A stretch of 64,000 bases of DNA from positions 3,162,001 through 3,226,000 of the forward strand of contig NZ_AP024643.1 of the NCBI RefSeq assembly GCF_019977195.1, read 5' to 3'. Shown piece after piece: positions 46,036-55,175 of the stretch (positions are counted from its first letter, which is position 1; each line of letters begins with the position of its first letter). The notes below the pieces were generated by a model that searched no databases, was not told the origin of the DNA, and saw nothing but the letters and a program-made list of their open reading frames with translations. This DNA is from Arthrobacter sp. StoSoilA2. Lineage in GTDB: Bacteria > Actinomycetota > Actinomycetes > Actinomycetales > Micrococcaceae. The translations under genes were made by a program, and so were the position numbers.

Positions 46036-47490
46036 CTAGCTACGCTGGCTGGCCGAGCCGCCGTCGTCGGACGCAGTATCCGTGGCGCTGTCAACGGTAG
46101 CTGCCGCTTCGGGCTGTGGGTTGCGGATCCCGACGGCGGACGCCACCGCCCCGATGACGAACAATGCCGCCGTGACAATCAAGGCATTGTACAAACCTTG
46201 CCGTGTGAACACCGGACCAACGATCAGGCCGGCAAAGGCAATGCAGATGAGGCCTGCAATACGGGCCACGGCGTTGTTGACGGCCGAACCAATCCCGGCC
46301 TCTTCCTGGGGCACCGCTCCCAGAATCGCTGCGGTGAGTGGCGCGACGAGGGTGGTGAGTCCCACGCCAAAGACGATCTGCCCCGGAAGCACCTGGGTCC
46401 AGTAGTTCAGTGGCTCCTGGACGGAGAGGGACATCAGAAAGCCCACAGCGCATAGCAGCGGCCCCACGGTCATGAACCATCGCGGACCATATTTTCCTGC
46501 CAGCCCACCGAAGTAGGACGCCGTCAGCATCAGGATGACGGTCGCCGGGAGCAAAGCAATTCCCGCGATGGTAGCCCCCATCCCTCCAACCTGCTGGAGA
46601 TAGATGCCCAGGACGAAGAATCCCAGCGATATCCCACCGTAAATCGCGAGCGTGGCAAGGTTGCCCCACCCAAAGTTCCTTATGGCAAAGAGCCTCAACG
46701 GCAACATCGGCTCCCTGGTCCTCGCCTCGTGGACCAGGAACAACACCATCGCCGCCACACCGGCCAGGAGCGGCAGCCACACCTGGACGCTCATCCATCC
46801 CATCCGGCCCTGTTCTATGAAGGCGTAGACGGGACCACCTAGTCCGATCATGGCCAGGACAGCGCCGAGGTAGTCGATTCCCTTGCTCTTGTCCCTGGCC
46901 ACGTCCGACGCCCGAAGCCCCGCGAGCAGAGGCCAAATCGCGACGGCGGGAATGACGTTGATGAAGAAGATCACACGCCATGACAACATGTCCACCGAGA
47001 CGCCGCCAATGAGCGGACCGACGATTGCGGCAGCACTCGTCCAGCCCGACCATTGGCCAATCGCTTTGGACTGGGAAGGTCCTGAGAAGGACGTAATGAT
47101 CATGGCCAACGAACTGGGCACGAGGAGCGCGCCGGCAATCCCTTGAAGTGCGCGGGACACCACCAGGACTTCCCCGTTCCAGGCCAGGCCGCACATCACC
47201 GACGTCAGGGCAAAGCCCGCCAGCCCCCATTCGAGGATCCGTGCCCGGCCAAAGTGGTCCGATAGTGAACCAGCCACGAGGATGAGCGCCCCGAGGGTCA
47301 ATAGATAGGCATCCACCACCCATTGCTGGATGACCAAGCCACCGCCAAGTTCACGTCCAATGGCCGGGAGGGCCAAGTTGACCACGAAACCATCCAGGAT
47401 GGCGATAAAAGAAGCCACAATTGCCACAATGAGCACCCGTTTTTGAAGCGGCGTTCTCGGCAGCAAAGCCACAGCATCCGTCATGTGCAC
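46036..47490 (-). CDS. MFS transporter, DHA2 (EmrB/QacA-like) family
   Basis: 484-residue exporter with about 14 membrane helices. The drug:H+ antiporter motifs DGFVVNLALPAIGREL (helix 1) and GSLSDHFGRARILEWGL (loop 2-3) are present, and ALQGIAGALLVPSSLAMI. The C-terminal tail is Ala/Ser/Asp-rich. Substrates cannot be predicted. It is convergent with the MntR-like gene and divergent from the hypothetical gene at 47537 with only 46 bp between, so promoters overlap. Confidence 0.9.
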   Translation of the reverse strand: MHMTDAVALLPRTPLQKRVLIVAIVASFIAILDGFVVNLALPAIGRELGGGLVIQQWVVDAYLLTLGALILVAGSLSDHFGRARILEWGLAGFALTSVMCGLAWNGEVLVVSRALQGIAGALLVPSSLAMIITSFSGPSQSKAIGQWSGWTSAAAIVGPLIGGVSVDMLSWRVIFFINVIPAVAIWPLLAGLRASDVARDKSKGIDYLGAVLAMIGLGGPVYAFIEQGRMGWMSVQVWLPLLAGVAAMVLFLVHEARTREPMLPLRLFAIRNFGWGNLATLAIYGGISLGFFVLGIYLQQVGGMGATIAGIALLPATVILMLTASYFGGLAGKYGPRWFMTVGPLLCAVGFLMSLSVQEPLNYWTQVLPGQIVFGVGLTTLVAPLTAAILGAVPQEEAGIGSAVNNAVARIAGLICIAFAGLIVGPVFTRQGLYNALIVTAALFVIGAVASAVGIRNPQPEAAATVDSATDTASDDGGSASQRS

Positions 47491-47536
47491 AGCCTACGCG
47501 GCATTCCTCCAGGACGAAGTCCCGTATCGTTAAACA

Positions 47537-47908
47537 GTGATTAGTAGACGTGACGCAGCATTGGCCCTAGATATCTCCATGGAAATGGCCCAGCGCCACG
47601 GCATCCCTTCACGGCTCTCAGAAGCGGAACTACGGAGTCTCCAGGACAATCCTCCGGCCTGGCTGATCCAGTCACGTGCCAACCGCACGGGCAAACGGCC
47701 TGTTTGGGTCCACCTGACCTGCGCAGTGTGTGGGTATTCAGAAGCGGTACGGCCCAAGAAGTGGTGGCCCGATTTCTCGTTCGTCTTTTGCGGGCACCAT
47801 AAGAACAGTGAACTGCCGGAACTGTTCCTCGATGACGTACGCAGCGAATATGAAGGCGTAGGGAGCCGCTTCGTTGGCGTGGTGGACGTCCGCGAGGACC
47901 AGGCCTAG
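47537..47908 (+). CDS. Conserved hypothetical protein with zinc-ribbon-like cysteines
   Basis: 123 residues from GTG 47537. A CAVCGYSE pair (about 63) and FCGHHKN (about 85) could form a zinc ribbon (CxxC and CxHH). The rest is polar, with an Asp/Glu-rich C-terminal third. No ribosome site is obvious, and a leaderless start is possible. I do not recognise the family. It is probably coding, judging by codon pattern and the spacing of the cysteines. Confidence 0.6.
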   Translation: MISRRDAALALDISMEMAQRHGIPSRLSEAELRSLQDNPPAWLIQSRANRTGKRPVWVHLTCAVCGYSEAVRPKKWWPDFSFVFCGHHKNSELPELFLDDVRSEYEGVGSRFVGVVDVREDQA

Positions 47909-47932
47909 CATCGCCTCATTGTTGCTGGCTCG

Positions 47933-48943
47933 TCATTGCTGGCTCATCTCCGAGGGAACGGCTATCAGCTGTACCGTTTTGCCGTCCCGCAGCACGGTTA
48001 AGGGGAACGGTTCGCCTATGGCCTCGGCAAACAGCAACTTCTGCAGACTCTCTGCACTGGAGACAGCCCTGCCCTGGGCCCGAAGCACCAGGTCCCCTGG
48101 CTGGAGCCCCGCTAACTCCGCAGGCGAGGCCGCGATGACCTCCACCACACGGAGGCCCTCTTTCTGACCAGTCCGCACCACCGCACTGGCATCAAGCGGG
48201 ATAGGCGTACTCACCAAACCCAGGTAGGCCCGGCGCACCCTCCCATCCTTGAGCAGGGAGGCGATAATCCGTTGGGTCGTCCTATTAATAGGTACGGCGA
48301 GTCCAAGGCCCAGTCCAGCAATGGCCGTGTTGATGCCCACGATGCGGCCCCGGGTGTCGGCCAGGGCGCCGCCCGAGTTGCCCGGGTTAAGGGCCGCGTC
48401 AGTCTGGATGACATCCTCGATCACCCGCCGGTGCTCACCTGCACGGACGGGGATGGATCGTCCCAGCCCGCTGACCACGCCGGCAGTCACTGATCCGGCA
48501 AGACCCAGCGGATTGCCCACCGCGATCACCAGCTGGCCAACCCTCAACGAATCGGCGTTACCCAAAATGGCAGGTGGCGGAGTGGGTTTGAGACCACGTA
48601 CTACCGCCAGGTCAGACAACGGATCCGCCCCCACGAGCTCCACATCGGTCTGCTTGCCGTTCGCAAACACCGCTCTTCCGGACTGGATGCCGGCCACGAC
48701 ATGGGCATTGGTGAGCATGTACCCGTCACCGGTAAAGACCACGGCCGATCCGCTGCCCACACGCAGCTGCCCGTTCCGCCGCGCACTCGTCATCTCGATA
48801 GCGGCGACATGCGGCGTGACAGACTCCGCAACCCGGATGACGATCTGCGAGTACGCGTCCAAGGCCGCGTCGTCATCCTGCTCCGTAGTCGCTTCTGAAT
48901 CCCGGCCGTCATCCGGAATTTCAAACTCTGGCTCAGTACTCAT
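47933..48943 (-). CDS. HtrA-like trypsin/PDZ serine protease without membrane anchor
   Basis: 336 residues from ATG 48943, preceded by AGGAGG. The catalytic triad is His in MLTNAHVVAG, Asp in PLSDLAVVRG, and Ser in LNPGNSGGAL; a PDZ domain (about 230-320) has EVIAASPAELAGLQPGDLVL. Typical HtrA/DegP proteins are exported or membrane-anchored, but here no signal peptide or transmembrane helix is seen, so it appears cytoplasmic. An upstream in-frame ATG at 49057 adds only a basic, Arg-rich extension. Confidence 0.9.
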   Translation of the reverse strand: MSTEPEFEIPDDGRDSEATTEQDDDAALDAYSQIVIRVAESVTPHVAAIEMTSARRNGQLRVGSGSAVVFTGDGYMLTNAHVVAGIQSGRAVFANGKQTDVELVGADPLSDLAVVRGLKPTPPPAILGNADSLRVGQLVIAVGNPLGLAGSVTAGVVSGLGRSIPVRAGEHRRVIEDVIQTDAALNPGNSGGALADTRGRIVGINTAIAGLGLGLAVPINRTTQRIIASLLKDGRVRRAYLGLVSTPIPLDASAVVRTGQKEGLRVVEVIAASPAELAGLQPGDLVLRAQGRAVSSAESLQKLLFAEAIGEPFPLTVLRDGKTVQLIAVPSEMSQQ

Positions 48944-49090
48944 CACATGCCTCCTGCTACCGCGGTGCCTACCCTGTACAACGGCCAGGACAGGCCGGCT
49001 AGTCCTCGTTCCCCTACGCCGTGGGTGAACGGCCAGGGCATCTTGTTCGGAGGGCATCTTGTCCGGAGGGCATCTTGTCCGGACAGCGAA

Positions 49091-49123
49091 AAAGCCCCCG
49101 GATCACTAGGATCCGAGGGCTTT
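49091..49123 (-). terminator. Terminator after ssrA
   Basis: 14-bp stem with one mismatch (49091-49104 with 49110-49123, core CGGATC and AAAGCCC) ending in a run of A on the plus strand, which is a U tract on the minus strand. It immediately follows the ssrA 3' end. Confidence 0.88.
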
Positions 49124-49125
49124 CC

Positions 49126-49493
49126 GGTGGAGATGGGGGGAATTGAACCCCCGTCCGATGTCGTTTTGTCAGGGCTTCTCCGGGCGCAGTTTGCGTCGGA
49201 TTTTCTCGGCCCCAGCCATCCTGCAAACAGGTGGCTGATCCGGGCCCAGTCATCTAAAAGTCCCGTTTACCTCAATGACGAAGGCAAACAGCAGTGGCTA
49301 TCTAAATGACGCCAGGAACCGGGGCGATAGCAACCCCGGGCTGACGGACTGTCTTACTGCTTAGGCAGCGAGAGCGAAGTCAGTGCGCTTAGATTCGGCA
49401 CTTATTGGTTTGCAGACAGCGTTTACGAGATAATTCTGCATCCTCGGCCCGCTTCACCTGTCGCGACTAACATCGTCGAAACCGATCATCCCC
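49126..49493 (-). ncRNA. ssrA: tmRNA
   Basis: Ribosome-rescue RNA. The acceptor stem is formed by GGGGATG at the 5' end (49487-49493) and CATCTCC near the 3' end (49129-49135), with discriminator A at 49128. The tRNA-like T-arm GGGGGTTCAATTCCCCC lies near the 3' end. The tag frame is at 49361-49399 and reads AESKRTDFALAA then TAA, ending in the LAA degron common in actinobacteria. The 3' end is taken through the encoded CC at 49126-49127; the final A is presumably added. It follows smpB. Confidence 0.95.
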
Positions 49494-49623
49494 GTATTTT
49501 GTTACCAAACCGGCAAGTCATTCATCAGGCGATCAAATCCCTACCGGACTATCCATCATAACGCACGCACGCGGAAGATCATTCCCGCGACTCCATCCCA
49601 GAGCGGGGCAGCGACATCCGAAC

Positions 49624-50094
49624 CTAGCGGCGGTTGCGCTCCCGCAGTTCGCGCAACGATTCACGCTTATCCTGCTGCTCACGAAGCGTTTGGCGCTTGT
49701 CGTAGTCCTTTTTACCTCGTGCTATGGCTATTTCAACCTTTGCCCGGCCGTCCAGGAAGTAAAGCTGCAACGGCACCACGGTGAAGCCGGATTCGCGGAT
49801 CTTCTGGGAGATCTTGTCCAGTTCTTCACGGTGAAGCAAAAGCTTACGACGGCGGCGCGCGGCATGGTTGGTCCAACTCCCCTGGTGATACTCGGGAATG
49901 TGGATGCCCTCCATCCACAGTTCGTCATTGTAGAAGGTACAAAAGCCGTCCACCATGGAGGCGTGGCCTTCACGGAGGGATTTCACTTCGGTACCCATCA
50001 GCGCAATGCCGGCCTCATAGGTATCCAGGACATGGTAGTTATGCCGGGCCTTCCGATTGGTGGCCACTACCTTACGGCCACTTTCCTTGGGCAC
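49624..50094 (-). CDS. smpB: SsrA-binding protein SmpB
   Basis: Partner of tmRNA that delivers it to stalled ribosomes. 156 residues with family blocks ATNRKARHNYHVLDTYEAGI, LREGHASMVDGF, HIPEYHQGSW and ARGKKDYDKR; the basic C-terminal tail (RRESLRELRERNRR-like) enters the mRNA channel. GTG start at 50094 preceded by AAGGAG. It lies 130 bp before ssrA and 83 bp after the M23 peptidase gene, the usual actinobacterial order. Confidence 0.97.
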   Translation of the reverse strand: MPKESGRKVVATNRKARHNYHVLDTYEAGIALMGTEVKSLREGHASMVDGFCTFYNDELWMEGIHIPEYHQGSWTNHAARRRRKLLLHREELDKISQKIRESGFTVVPLQLYFLDGRAKVEIAIARGKKDYDKRQTLREQQDKRESLRELRERNRR

Positions 50095-50177
50095 GGTAGA
50101 ACTCCTTGTTAGATGCGGATTTCAACTAGTGTACGCCAGAGCCCGCAGGCCCTGGCTCCTGATGCAGGGACCGGCTG

Positions 50178-51593
50178 CTAGAGCAGGGTCATCGGATCCA
50201 CTGCGGCGCCGTTCAACCAGGTTTCGAAGTGTGCGTGGCACCCCGTCGAGTTACCTGTACTGCCCGAGTACGCAATGAGTTGTCCCTGCGATACTTGCTG
50301 CCCATTGGCCACCACAATGCTGCTGTTGTGGTAGTAAATGGTCGTCAGGGAGTTGCCCTGCACCACACCGTGGGACAGCTTCACGCGCCATCCACCGCCG
50401 TCCGCCGAGTTCCAACCAGAGTTGAAGACAGTACCGGCAGCTGCAGCATAAACAGGAGTACCGCAGGGTGCGCCGAAGTCGATGCCGGTGTGCATGTAAC
50501 CACCCGTGCCGTAGAAATCGATGGTTCCGGGCGGAGTTGCCCGCCAGCCGAATCCTGAGGTGATGGGTACGTAGCTGGCGAAGGGGTGCCGCAAGCCAAA
50601 GGCGGAAGGCGAACCCACCGGCGGAACATACGGTTGCTCGGGGGGTGCCGGCCTTCCTTGCGCTGCTGCTGCGGCGGCCGCAGCAGCAGCAGCCTCCGCG
50701 GCGAGCCGACGCTGCTCGGCCTCCCACGCCTCCCGAAGCTTACGGTCCCTCTCGACGATTTCGGCTGCAACAGAATCCTGTTCGGCCTTCACCCGGGCAA
50801 GATCGGCTTCAATGCCAGGCTTGGCGGCCTGTAGTTGCCCATTCAGGCGGGTGGTGTCCTCGATAAGCTTGTCGACTTCGGCTTTCTTGCTGGCAGCCTC
50901 GTCGCGCGCAGCCTTCTCCCGCTCAAGCGCGGCGTCGGCTTTGGCCTTCAGGTCCTGGATCTCAGCCTCGACGGCGGCCAGCCGGGCCTGGGAGTTTACG
51001 TTGGTGGCATTCTGTTGCGTCAGCTTGGTCATTGCTGCGTTCTGGCTGCGCATTGCCTGATCAGCGAGGTCCATGGAGTCTGTCAGGCTGCCGGACTCGT
51101 TCGATCCGAAGAGCAGGGCGATGTTGGTGGGCACGCCACCGGATTTATAAGCCTGTGAGGCGATTTGGCCGATTAGTTTCCTGGTATCGGTGATCTTCTG
51201 CTTGTCGCTCTCAAGCTGCTCAGTGATTTTGGCCTTGTTCTGCTGGGCGAGCTCCACCCGGGCCGCCAATGCCTCGACCTCCTTGACAGCACTGGCCACG
51301 CGGCCCTGCGCTTCGAGAAGTGCCTGCTGGGCGCCCGGGAGTCGACCTTGGTAGATGACCAGATCGCCCGCGGCCTTGGCGATCTTCGAGTCCACAAACT
51401 CCAAGGACGCCTGGACGCGCGCCGATTCGGCCTCGAGCGCAGCTTGCTGGTCGTCCAGGCTGTCCGCATGGGCCGTAGGTACACCAGACAGGAGGCTGAC
51501 CGCGAGGCCCAGGGCGAGGACGCCACCAAGAATCCTGGCTTGGCCGGACGCAAGGCGCCGACGCAGCGAGTTCTGGTCCAACGTGGTCATCAT
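50178..51593 (-). CDS. Secreted M23 peptidase with coiled-coil region (FtsX-linked)
   Basis: 471 residues. Signal peptide (about 1-44, cleavage after TAHA), a long coiled coil (about 45-300, rich in Ala, Glu, Lys), then an M23/LytM domain (about 345-471). The catalytic metal motif is intact: HTGIDFGAP and CHAHFETW. It lies directly downstream of ftsE-ftsX, whose complex activates such EnvC/PcsB/RipC-like cell-wall regulators at division, so it is probably the FtsX-controlled hydrolase or activator. ATG start behind AAAGGA. Confidence 0.9.
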   Translation of the reverse strand: MMTTLDQNSLRRRLASGQARILGGVLALGLAVSLLSGVPTAHADSLDDQQAALEAESARVQASLEFVDSKIAKAAGDLVIYQGRLPGAQQALLEAQGRVASAVKEVEALAARVELAQQNKAKITEQLESDKQKITDTRKLIGQIASQAYKSGGVPTNIALLFGSNESGSLTDSMDLADQAMRSQNAAMTKLTQQNATNVNSQARLAAVEAEIQDLKAKADAALEREKAARDEAASKKAEVDKLIEDTTRLNGQLQAAKPGIEADLARVKAEQDSVAAEIVERDRKLREAWEAEQRRLAAEAAAAAAAAAAAQGRPAPPEQPYVPPVGSPSAFGLRHPFASYVPITSGFGWRATPPGTIDFYGTGGYMHTGIDFGAPCGTPVYAAAAGTVFNSGWNSADGGGWRVKLSHGVVQGNSLTTIYYHNSSIVVANGQQVSQGQLIAYSGSTGNSTGCHAHFETWLNGAAVDPMTLL

Positions 51594-51645
51594 GAGTCCT
51601 TTTCGCTTGTCAGCAGAGTTATTCGCAGCCGCCCGTCCTTCATCA

Positions 51646-52560
51646 CTAAACCTTCAAGTAACGCCGGAGGGTCAACAAGGAGGATATCCCGGCCAGGCCG
51701 CCGCCGAGCGCAATCAGCACCGGTGCGATCACCAGGACCTGCGTCGATGAGATGAAGGGAGTGTTAAGGAATTGCCTGGACAGATCACCGTTGAGCCAGA
51801 AGTGTGCCATCAGCCACAGCGTCACGGAAGCCAGCAAGGCGCCCACAACAGCGGCGATCACACCCTCCAGGATGAACGGCAACTGGATGACTGTCTTCGA
51901 GGCGCCCACCAAGCGCATGATCCCCGTCTCCCTGCGCCGGCTGAACGCCGAAAGGCGGATCGTCGTGGTTATCAGGAGCACAGCGCAGAAGATCATCACT
52001 GCGGCCACACCCATGGCGGCCACAGAAGCGCCGTTCATCCAGGAGAAAATCCGCTCCAGTACCTGGCGCTGGTCACTGACCGTCTCGACGCCGGGTTGCG
52101 AGGAAAATGTTTCGCTGATGATCTGGTACTTCTCGGGGTTCTTCATGTTGATACGGAACGAGGCCGGCAACTGGTCCTCAGATACGGAATCAACAATGGG
52201 CGAATTCGAGAACTGCTCCTTGAAGTGTTTGTAGGCCTCGGCTTGGGATTCGAATTGGAAGTCGTTGATGTACTGCTTGACTGCCGGAGACTCCAACATT
52301 GCCTGCAGATTGTCCTGCTGTTCCTTGGTGGCAGGCCCAGAGGCGCAACCAACCGCCGTCGAGCCATCGTTGCAGAGGAAGACAGCAACCTGGACTTTGT
52401 CGTACCAGTAGCCCTTCATCTGGTTGATCTGCATCTGCAGCATTCCCGCTGCGCCAACAAATGTCAGGGAAACAAAGGTCACCAAGACGACCGAGATCAC
52501 CATGGACAGGTTGCGGCGCAGGCCGCTGCCGATTTCCCCGAGGATGAAAAGGAGCCTCAC
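51646..52560 (-). CDS. ftsX: Cell division permease-like protein FtsX
   Basis: 304 residues with four membrane helices (near 25-45, then three in the C-terminal half) and a large extracytoplasmic loop between the first two (about 46-175), where it contacts the peptidoglycan hydrolase. The helix block IMRLVGASKTVIQLPFILEGV is conserved. GTG start overlaps ftsE by 4 bp. Confidence 0.95.
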   Translation of the reverse strand: MRLLFILGEIGSGLRRNLSMVISVVLVTFVSLTFVGAAGMLQMQINQMKGYWYDKVQVAVFLCNDGSTAVGCASGPATKEQQDNLQAMLESPAVKQYINDFQFESQAEAYKHFKEQFSNSPIVDSVSEDQLPASFRINMKNPEKYQIISETFSSQPGVETVSDQRQVLERIFSWMNGASVAAMGVAAVMIFCAVLLITTTIRLSAFSRRRETGIMRLVGASKTVIQLPFILEGVIAAVVGALLASVTLWLMAHFWLNGDLSRQFLNTPFISSTQVLVIAPVLIALGGGLAGISSLLTLRRYLKV

Positions 52561-53321
52561 AGCTGTGCCCCCTGCGCGCGGTTGAGTTCCTCGCCACTGG
52601 CGTCCTTCAGCCGCCGCGATTTACCCACAACCGGAATCATGGACGTGTACAGTGCCTTCGCTTCGTCGCGGATAACCTTGCCATTCTTGAGTTCCACCAC
52701 GCGGCGGCGCATTTCGTTAACGATGTCGTCGTCGTGGGTAGCCATGACCACAGTGGTGCCGTTCTGGTTGATTTTGTCCAGGACTCCCATGATTCCCATG
52801 GACGTAATGGGGTCAAGGTTCCCCGTGGGTTCGTCAGCAAGGAGAATGCCCGGGCGGTTGACGACGGCGCGGGCAATCGCAACGCGCTGCTGCTCGCCAC
52901 CTGAAAGTTCGTGGGGCATCCGCTTTTCCTTGCCCTCAAGACCAACTGTCTTCAATACTTCAGGAACCGTCTCCCGGATGATGGAGCGGCTCTTGCCGAT
53001 GACCTGCATGGCAAACGCAACGTTCGCGAAGACATTCTTCTGCGGGAGAAGACGGAAATCCTGGAAGACCACACCGATGCCCCGGCGAAGCTTGGGCACG
53101 CGCCAGCTCGAAATATTGGCCACGTTCTGGCCGGCAACGTAAACCGAACCTGAGGATGCTTTGTCTTCCTTGAGGATCAATCTCAGGAAGGTGGATTTTC
53201 CTGACCCTGAGGCGCCCACCAGGAAGGTGAATTCACCACGGTTGATCTCAAGGCTGACAGAATCGAGCGCCGGTCGGGCATTCTGCTCGTAGACCTTGGT
53301 GACATTCTCAAATCTGATCAT
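52557..53321 (-). CDS. ftsE: Cell division ATP-binding protein FtsE
   Basis: 254-residue ABC ATPase: Walker A VGASGSGKST (about 35-44), signature LSGGEQQRVAIARA, Walker B ILLADEPTGNLDP, and the FtsE-type phrase VVFQDFRLLPQKNVFANVAFAM. It couples ATP hydrolysis to FtsX and control of septal wall hydrolysis. The C-terminal ~30 residues are basic. The 179-bp gap to prfB holds no clear gene and presumably its promoter. Confidence 0.96.
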   Translation of the reverse strand: MIRFENVTKVYEQNARPALDSVSLEINRGEFTFLVGASGSGKSTFLRLILKEDKASSGSVYVAGQNVANISSWRVPKLRRGIGVVFQDFRLLPQKNVFANVAFAMQVIGKSRSIIRETVPEVLKTVGLEGKEKRMPHELSGGEQQRVAIARAVVNRPGILLADEPTGNLDPITSMGIMGVLDKINQNGTTVVMATHDDDIVNEMRRRVVELKNGKVIRDEAKALYTSMIPVVGKSRRLKDASGEELNRAQGAQL

Positions 53322-53500
53322 GGCCCTTTAGAACCCCGCCGGACATGACGTACTCGCCCAGTCCAACAGCCGGAGCGCGGGCTTTCGATGGGGGAAGTGA
53401 GAGCACCGGCCACTCGACTATACGCACGCAGCAGCCGGGATTCCGGGGGTTTCGGGGGCGTGTCGTGGAATCGGACGTCCCCGGTACGCGGACTGAGGCC

Positions 53501-54616
53501 CTAGCTGGCAGCGTTACGGTTGCCGGTGCGCCAACGGATACCGGCGTCGATGAAGTCATCGATGTCGCCGTCCAGGACAGCCGAAGTGTTGCCTACTTCG
53601 TGTTCCGTGCGCAGATCCTTGACCATCTGGTACGGATTGAGAACATAGGAACGCATCTGGTCTCCCCAGGACGCCTTGACATCGCCGGCCAAGGCTTTCT
53701 TTTCGGCGTCCTGCTGTTCCTTCTTAACAAGCAGCAACCGCGACTGGAGCACACGCAAGGCAGCTGCCCGGTTTTGAAGCTGCGACTTCTCATTTTGCAT
53801 TGACACCACGATGCCCGTGGGAATGTGCGTCAGGCGAACGGCGGAGTCGGTCGTATTGACGGACTGGCCTCCTGGCCCTGAAGACCTGAAGACGTCTACG
53901 CGGATCTCGTTGTCGGGAATCTCGATCGAATCGGTCTGTTCAATCAACGGGATGACCTCGACTGCGGCGAACGAAGTCTGCCGGCGGCCCTGGTTGTCAA
54001 AGGGGCTGATACGGACCAGTCTGTGTGTGCCCGCCTCGACACTCAGGGTGCCGAATGCGTACGGTGCCTTGACTTCGAACGTGGCGGACTTCAGGCCTGC
54101 TTCTTCAGCATAGGACGTGTCCATCACGGTAGTGGGGTAACCGTGACGCTCCGCCCACCGCAGGTACATACGCATCAGCATCTCGGCGAAGTCGGCAGCG
54201 TCAACGCCACCTGCTCCTGCCCTGATGGTCACTACGGCTTCCCGTTCGTCGTACTCGCCGGACAACAGCGTGACGATTTCGAGCTCGGCGAGGGCTTTGC
54301 GAATCGAATCAAGCTCTTTGGCGGCCTCGGCCATTGAGGCTTCGTCGCCCTCGTCCTGGCCGAGCTCCACCAGTACTTCGAGGTCGTCTATCCGGGAGGC
54401 CAGTTTGGACAGGCGCTCCACTTCGGCTTGCCGGTGGGACAAGCGCGACGTCACAACCTGCGCCGATGCGGGGTCATCCCAAAGGTCCGGCGCGCCAGCC
54501 TGCTCACTCAATTCGGCGATTTCTGCCTTCAAGGCATCAACATCGGTGACGTTCTCGATGGAACTGTAAGTGGCGCGAAGCGCGCGGATTTCTGCGGGAA
54601 AATCAATCTCAGCCAT
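53501..54616 (-). CDS. prfB: Peptide chain release factor 2
   Basis: Reads UGA and UAA. 371 residues from ATG 54616. GGQ loop in RSSGPGGQSVNTTDSAVRLTH; SPFDNQGRRQTSFAAV; and the decoding loop SPF region as expected for RF2. The reading frame is continuous from the ATG, with no in-frame UGA near codon 26, so the programmed +1 frameshift found in many bacteria is absent here. It begins the prfB-ftsE-ftsX-M23-smpB-ssrA segment. Confidence 0.95.
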   Translation of the reverse strand: MAEIDFPAEIRALRATYSSIENVTDVDALKAEIAELSEQAGAPDLWDDPASAQVVTSRLSHRQAEVERLSKLASRIDDLEVLVELGQDEGDEASMAEAAKELDSIRKALAELEIVTLLSGEYDEREAVVTIRAGAGGVDAADFAEMLMRMYLRWAERHGYPTTVMDTSYAEEAGLKSATFEVKAPYAFGTLSVEAGTHRLVRISPFDNQGRRQTSFAAVEVIPLIEQTDSIEIPDNEIRVDVFRSSGPGGQSVNTTDSAVRLTHIPTGIVVSMQNEKSQLQNRAAALRVLQSRLLLVKKEQQDAEKKALAGDVKASWGDQMRSYVLNPYQMVKDLRTEHEVGNTSAVLDGDIDDFIDAGIRWRTGNRNAAS

Positions 54617-54694
54617 GGTCTTTCCAGCGTACGCTATCAGCCGCACTCCCCCGACTGGGTCCCGTCATTACGTCCCTATGATTGCGTCATGTCG

Positions 54695-55147
54695 CTATTG
54701 GGTCAGCCGGGATCTGGCACTTGATCTTGCTTCAACGGGGATTCCCTCAGGCAGCAGGAAGGTGACCAAGGGCGGATGGGCGATGGCTTTTAAGACCACC
54801 ACCGCTGTACCACCGGGTGAACTGCCGGTTTCAGGAGAAACTTCCAAGTGATCGTGCATGGAGAAGGCTTCGCTGTCTCCCAGGTACTTACTAACCGCGC
54901 CCAGCACCCGCTCGTCCACGAGCGGGGCCGAGGGCGCGATGCTTCCTTCGATGTCACCCACCACGTAGGAGTCTGCAGCAGCAAGTGCTGCGCCATCAGC
55001 CAAGGACAGAAGTTTTTTGTGCTCCAGGTAAATCGCCGAAGTAGCCATCACCACAGCGGCCAACAGGAGTGCCAGAAGTACGAACCCCACGATCAGCACG
55101 GTCATCTGGCCCTCTTCCTCTTTGCACGATATCCGCCCCATCGCCAT
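54695..55147 (-). CDS. TadG-like pilus-assembly protein
   Basis: 150 residues as drawn (ATG 55147; a second ATG six bases later is equally possible). An N-terminal membrane helix (MTVLIVGFVLLALLLAAVVM, about 16-35) is followed by YLEHKKLLSLADGAALAAADSYV, the pattern of the TadG/TadE-associated pseudopilin family. Probably a minor pilin-like subunit of the tad system that begins at cpaF. It is the last gene of the cluster. Its start overlaps or nearly touches the preceding TadE-like gene. Confidence 0.7.
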   Translation of the reverse strand: MAMGRISCKEEEGQMTVLIVGFVLLALLLAAVVMATSAIYLEHKKLLSLADGAALAAADSYVVGDIEGSIAPSAPLVDERVLGAVSKYLGDSEAFSMHDHLEVSPETGSSPGGTAVVVLKAIAHPPLVTFLLPEGIPVEARSSARSRLTQ

Positions 55148-55175
55148 CTTTATGGCCGCTCTTCGCGTTGATGAT

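Noticed and set aside
51772..53142. Plus-strand open frame of 456 codons opposite ftsX/ftsE
   Set aside because: Covers two conserved genes on the other strand and shows no domain.
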